Part shown: piece after piece, positions 5,829 through 7,617 of the stretch
Layout of the letters: each line of letters begins with the position of its first letter
Numbering within the stretch: the first letter of the stretch is position 1
Position numbers and translations under genes: made by a program
Source: Gorillibacterium sp.
GTDB taxonomy: Bacteria; Bacillota; Bacilli; Paenibacillales; NBRC-103111
Length of the DNA: 7,617 nt
Direction of reading: 5' to 3'
Assembly: GCA_023511325.1 (NCBI GenBank)
Contig: JAIMBU010000104.1
Location: 1 to 7,617, forward strand
The notes under the pieces: generated by a model
Told to the model about the DNA's origin: nothing
Seen by the model: the letters and a program-made list of their open reading frames with translations, nothing else
Database searches by the model: none

Positions 5829-6020
5829 TCAATACACAAGCAACATTTCGTCCAATCGGCGATTAAACTCGCGTTTCGTGATCATTTCGAAATGGCTGGA
5901 CGAGGCTTTCTTTTCCTTAATAAGCTTGCTTATATGGGAGAAGGCATTTTTAACGGTTTCAACCACAATATCATTCTCTGTTTTGATGATGATAAAATAC
6001 TCATCATTTGATTTAGTCAT
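5829..6020 (-). CDS. Small hypothetical protein, 63 residues
   Basis: The ATG at 6020-6018 (minus strand) follows GGAGG (complement of 6028-6032) at seven bases, a near-ideal spacing that supports a real gene despite its size. The product is soluble and helix-prone: a short hydrophobic strand (EYFIIIKTENDIVVETV, residues 7-23), then HISKLIKEKKASSSHFEMI (29-47) and a basic end (TKREFNRRLDEMLLVY). There is no membrane segment, no Cys and no recognisable motif. It follows the PAP2 gene by 69 bases on the same strand. An inverted repeat lies directly ahead of its ribosome binding site, and it converges on the 44-bp palindromic terminator. I do not recognise the family. Confidence 0.7.
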   Translation of the reverse strand: MTKSNDEYFIIIKTENDIVVETVKNAFSHISKLIKEKKASSSHFEMITKREFNRRLDEMLLVY

Positions 6021-6037
6021 ATTGATTCCTCCAAATT

Positions 6038-6055
6038 ATATTCATACATGAATAT
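6038..6055. promoter_or_regulatory. 18-bp inverted repeat upstream of the 63-residue gene
   Basis: ATATTCAT-AC-ATGAATAT is a perfect inverted repeat with eight-base arms. It stands five bases upstream (minus strand sense) of the GGAGG site of the 63-residue gene, within the 69-base gap after the PAP2 gene. It could be an operator or a small AT-rich hairpin; no regulator can be named. Confidence 0.4.
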
Positions 6056-6089
6056 TTAACCTCATCGGAGGTAATTCAATCAGGGAAGC

Positions 6090-6764
6090 TTAAACTATTT
6101 TTCGTTCAAGTCGGGCATGAAGTTTATTATAGATCGGTCGATTGACAAGGGAAGTCCGGAGGACAAACCAGTAGACTAGTTCAACAATCACGATCGCACC
6201 AATAACATCAAGGATGACATGCTGTTTAACAAAAAGCGTCGAGACAATGATCAGCGTGGACGTGCCATAAATGAGCGTACGATTAAGACGATTCTTGAAC
6301 GAGCTCTTATACAAGCTTCTCATGACCAAATAACTAGTGAAGGAATGGATGCTGGGAAAGCAATTAAAAGGATTATCCTTGTTATAAGAAAATCGCATCA
6401 AGCGGCTGAAAATATCATTTCCCGTTATAATCGGTCGAGGAACGGTCGTCTGAAAAATGGAATAGATGGCATAACAGCTAAGGACACACAGAGTATACGT
6501 AATGAGCGTTTCCCAATAAAGCTGTGGATCTTTAATGAAAAAATAAATAAGACAAGCGTAAATATAAAAAATCCATAGGGAATAGGGAACAATGAAGGCC
6601 GAGATAAAGGGAGTGTGGAGATCCAGCAGAGTGACCAAGCTGTGGATGTGCGTATGTGGCTTGTTGAGAAGGGCATAAAGCATACCCATGACTGGAAAGA
6701 TAAGCATCGATAAAAGCGGTGTAAAACGTAATGATTTCACTTGCATATGAGACGTTCCCTTCAT
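6090..6764 (-). CDS. PAP2-superfamily membrane phosphatase/phosphotransferase
   Basis: The 224-residue protein has about six hydrophobic segments (near 15-33, 53-77, 86-106, 137-152, 163-179 and 184-204) and belongs to the PAP2 superfamily, which acts on lipid phosphates at the membrane. FPSIHSF (136-142) contains the PSxH motif with H140, and STLFVKQHVILD (175-186) gives H182 and D186 of the third motif. The usual first motif KX6RP is altered: PRP is present at 109-111 but the lysine position is Ile103. This resembles the inositol phosphotransferase-like branch (PAP2_3), where the first motif is degenerate. The start is uncertain. ATG at 6764 has no good ribosome site, while ATG at 6746 (Met7) has AAGGGA about ten bases upstream, and AATAAT (complement of 6767-6772) could be a -10 box with TTGCAT (complement of 6789-6794). 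The substrate is unknown. Confidence 0.8.
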   Translation of the reverse strand: MKGTSHMQVKSLRFTPLLSMLIFPVMGMLYALLNKPHTHIHSLVTLLDLHTPFISAFIVPYSLWIFYIYACLIYFFIKDPQLYWETLITYTLCVLSCYAIYSIFQTTVPRPIITGNDIFSRLMRFSYNKDNPFNCFPSIHSFTSYLVMRSLYKSSFKNRLNRTLIYGTSTLIIVSTLFVKQHVILDVIGAIVIVELVYWFVLRTSLVNRPIYNKLHARLERKIV

Positions 6765-6806
6765 TAATTATTTCCGATTTACTAAACTATGCAAGCTTAA
6801 GGAGAA

Positions 6807-6833
6807 AAGAACCCTATCCAGCAAAGGGTTCTT
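6807..6833 (-). terminator. Intrinsic terminator overlapping the exonuclease stop codon
   Basis: AAGAACCCT (complement of 6825-6833) pairs perfectly with AGGGTTCTT (complement of 6807-6815) around a nine-base loop, and the right arm continues into TT, giving TTCTTTTC. The left arm encodes the last residues (EEPFAG) and the TAG stop (6816-6814) sits at the edge of the loop. Confidence 0.7.
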
Positions 6834-7479
6834 CCTCAATCATTCCGGCAAGCTTGCCAAAGGGGTTATTGGTGAAATGCCCTGTCTTGTAGACCACGAT
6901 ATCCTCCCGATTCTCGGGGATGTATTCGTTTCGTTCAAGCTTCATCTCCTCGGCTAAATGCACAAAAATCTTCGCCGTGTTAACTGCATCGTCCATCGCT
7001 CGGTGATGAGATCCAGAGAAGGGAATATCCAGCCATTCCAATGCCGCCTTGAGTCCCATCTGTTGATGCTTTTCTTGCTTACGGATCGTAGTCAGTTGTT
7101 TTTGGAGATTATTATGATTACGAATCCATTCCATACTGATCTGATGGCTGCGGCATTCACGGATAAATTGCAATTTATCGTCCGGTCCCCAGGAACAGAG
7201 GTAATAATCCTCATCACCGATCCAGCTCAAGAAACGAGCAAGCACGAGATTGAATTTTTCGGCTTTGCTAATATTCTCTTGGGTTATTCCCGTAAAATCA
7301 ATCGTACCCTTGGAGATGATCGGCGTTTTTAATGGTTGAACAAAGGATTGAAACGTATCGATAATCTCTACTCTACCGTCTCGTTCCGCTACCTTCGCGG
7401 CTCCTAGCTCGATAATTTCAGAGATATGAGTCTTCTTCCGGCACACGGTCATTTCTAAATCATAGACAATATATACCAC
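6814..7479 (-). CDS. DEDDh 3'-5' exonuclease, ERI-1/KapD-like
   Basis: The 221-residue protein is a DnaQ-fold exonuclease that should remove nucleotides from the 3' end of DNA or RNA with two metal ions. Motif I is YDLEMT (6-11, D7 and E9), followed by EIIELGAAKV (21-30). Motif II is CSWGPDDKLQF (95-105, with D100 or D101), and motif III is HHRAMDDA (158-165, H159 and D164), the DEDDh arrangement. The spacing and the SWG-D motif resemble the ERI-1/3'hExo branch, which includes the Bacillus sporulation inhibitor KapD; orthology to KapD is not established. About 35 residues follow the nuclease core. The start is GTG at 7479, with GAGGTG ten bases upstream. A terminator overlaps the stop, so the PAP2 gene 49 bases downstream is probably a separate unit. 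Confidence 0.87.
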   Translation of the reverse strand: MVYIVYDLEMTVCRKKTHISEIIELGAAKVAERDGRVEIIDTFQSFVQPLKTPIISKGTIDFTGITQENISKAEKFNLVLARFLSWIGDEDYYLCSWGPDDKLQFIRECRSHQISMEWIRNHNNLQKQLTTIRKQEKHQQMGLKAALEWLDIPFSGSHHRAMDDAVNTAKIFVHLAEEMKLERNEYIPENREDIVVYKTGHFTNNPFGKLAGMIEEEPFAG

Positions 7480-7516
7480 TTATTGATAACACCTCTTTTT
7501 CAAAAAACTATATTCT

Positions 7517-7522
7517 ATTATA
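7517..7522 (-). promoter_or_regulatory. Candidate -10 box of the exonuclease gene
   Basis: The minus strand reads TATAAT here, which predicts a start near 7510 and a leader of about 30 bases before the GTG. No acceptable -35 box lies at 16-18 bases, so the call rests on the -10 and the AT-rich setting only. Confidence 0.35.
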
Positions 7523-7576
7523 CTAAACTTTACGAGAAAAAGGGTGGGGTAAATTAGTGAAATTAGGTATAAAACA

Positions 7577-7617
7577 ATGGGAAAAGCCGCTTTTATTATA
7601 AATGATGGGGAAAAGCA
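7577..7617 (+). CDS. Possible start of a further plus-strand gene, truncated by the window
   Basis: ATG at 7577 opens a frame that stays open to the window end (MGKAAFIINDGEK, 13 codons). AGGT (7565-7568) lies eight bases before it. The piece is too short to identify or to be sure of, and chance is a real alternative. Confidence 0.25.
   Translation, partial: MGKAAFIINDGEK

Noticed and set aside
6035..6040. TATAAT on the minus strand as a promoter of the 63-residue gene
   Set aside because: The start point it predicts falls on the ribosome binding site itself, and there is no -35 box.
6219..6578. Plus-strand frame of 119 codons opposite the PAP2 gene
   Set aside because: The minus strand has clear PAP2 motifs and hydrophobic segments; this frame is a highly basic shadow of them.
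6958..7332. Plus-strand frame of 124 codons opposite the exonuclease
   Set aside because: All DEDDh motifs lie on the minus strand; the plus frame shows no family features.
1..7617. Mobile element, CRISPR array or defence system
   Set aside because: No transposase, integrase, spaced repeats, terminal inverted repeats or defence-gene motifs could be found; the dyads seen are explained as terminators or operator candidates.

Overview
The window looks like an ordinary chromosomal stretch from a low-to-moderate-GC Firmicute, most likely Paenibacillus or a close relative. This is inferred from strong purine-rich ribosome binding sites (AAGGAGG, GGAGGG, GGGAGAGG), A/T-flanked intrinsic terminators, sigma-A-like promoters, and the gene families present (LplJ-type lipoate ligase, ERI-1/KapD-like exonuclease, a small YTPFD membrane protein). 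Species cannot be fixed from sequence alone. No transposase, rRNA, tRNA or CRISPR array is visible.

Left part (1-3522), all on the plus strand: the 3' end of a DJ-1/PfpI-type protein; a signal-dense intergenic region (two TATAAT boxes, a 16-bp palindrome, a bulged hairpin, a second hairpin and a 9-bp direct repeat); a cytoplasmic GH3 glycosidase of the NagZ type; a YdeI/OmpD-associated protein with an odd translation start; and a DinB-type four-helix protein that ends directly on a strong terminator.

Centre (3523-5808): a 42-residue Lys/His-rich protein on the minus strand, shorter than common ORF-length cut-offs but with an ideal ribosome binding site. It is divergent from a small single-pass membrane protein on the plus strand. 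Then come a structured leader, lipoate-protein ligase (lplJ-like), a clear sigma-A promoter, and a PaaI-like hotdog thioesterase. The last six codons of the thioesterase gene and its stop lie inside a perfect 44-bp palindrome that is a bidirectional terminator.

Right part (5809-7617), on the minus strand: transcription runs from the ERI-1/KapD-like DEDDh exonuclease (with its own terminator overlapping the stop codon) to a PAP2-type membrane phosphatase/phosphotransferase and then a 63-residue unknown protein. That protein converges on the 44-bp palindrome. The last 41 bases may hold the start of a further plus-strand gene.

The genes do not form one pathway. The lipoate ligase (cofactor attachment to 2-oxoacid dehydrogenases and the glycine cleavage system) and the thioesterase are adjacent but have separate transcription signals. 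The most unusual items are the 42-residue basic protein, the palindrome-plus-hairpin region ahead of the GH3 gene, the perfect palindrome ending the thioesterase gene, and the possible ATT start of the YdeI-like gene. I see no convincing evidence of a large new system here.
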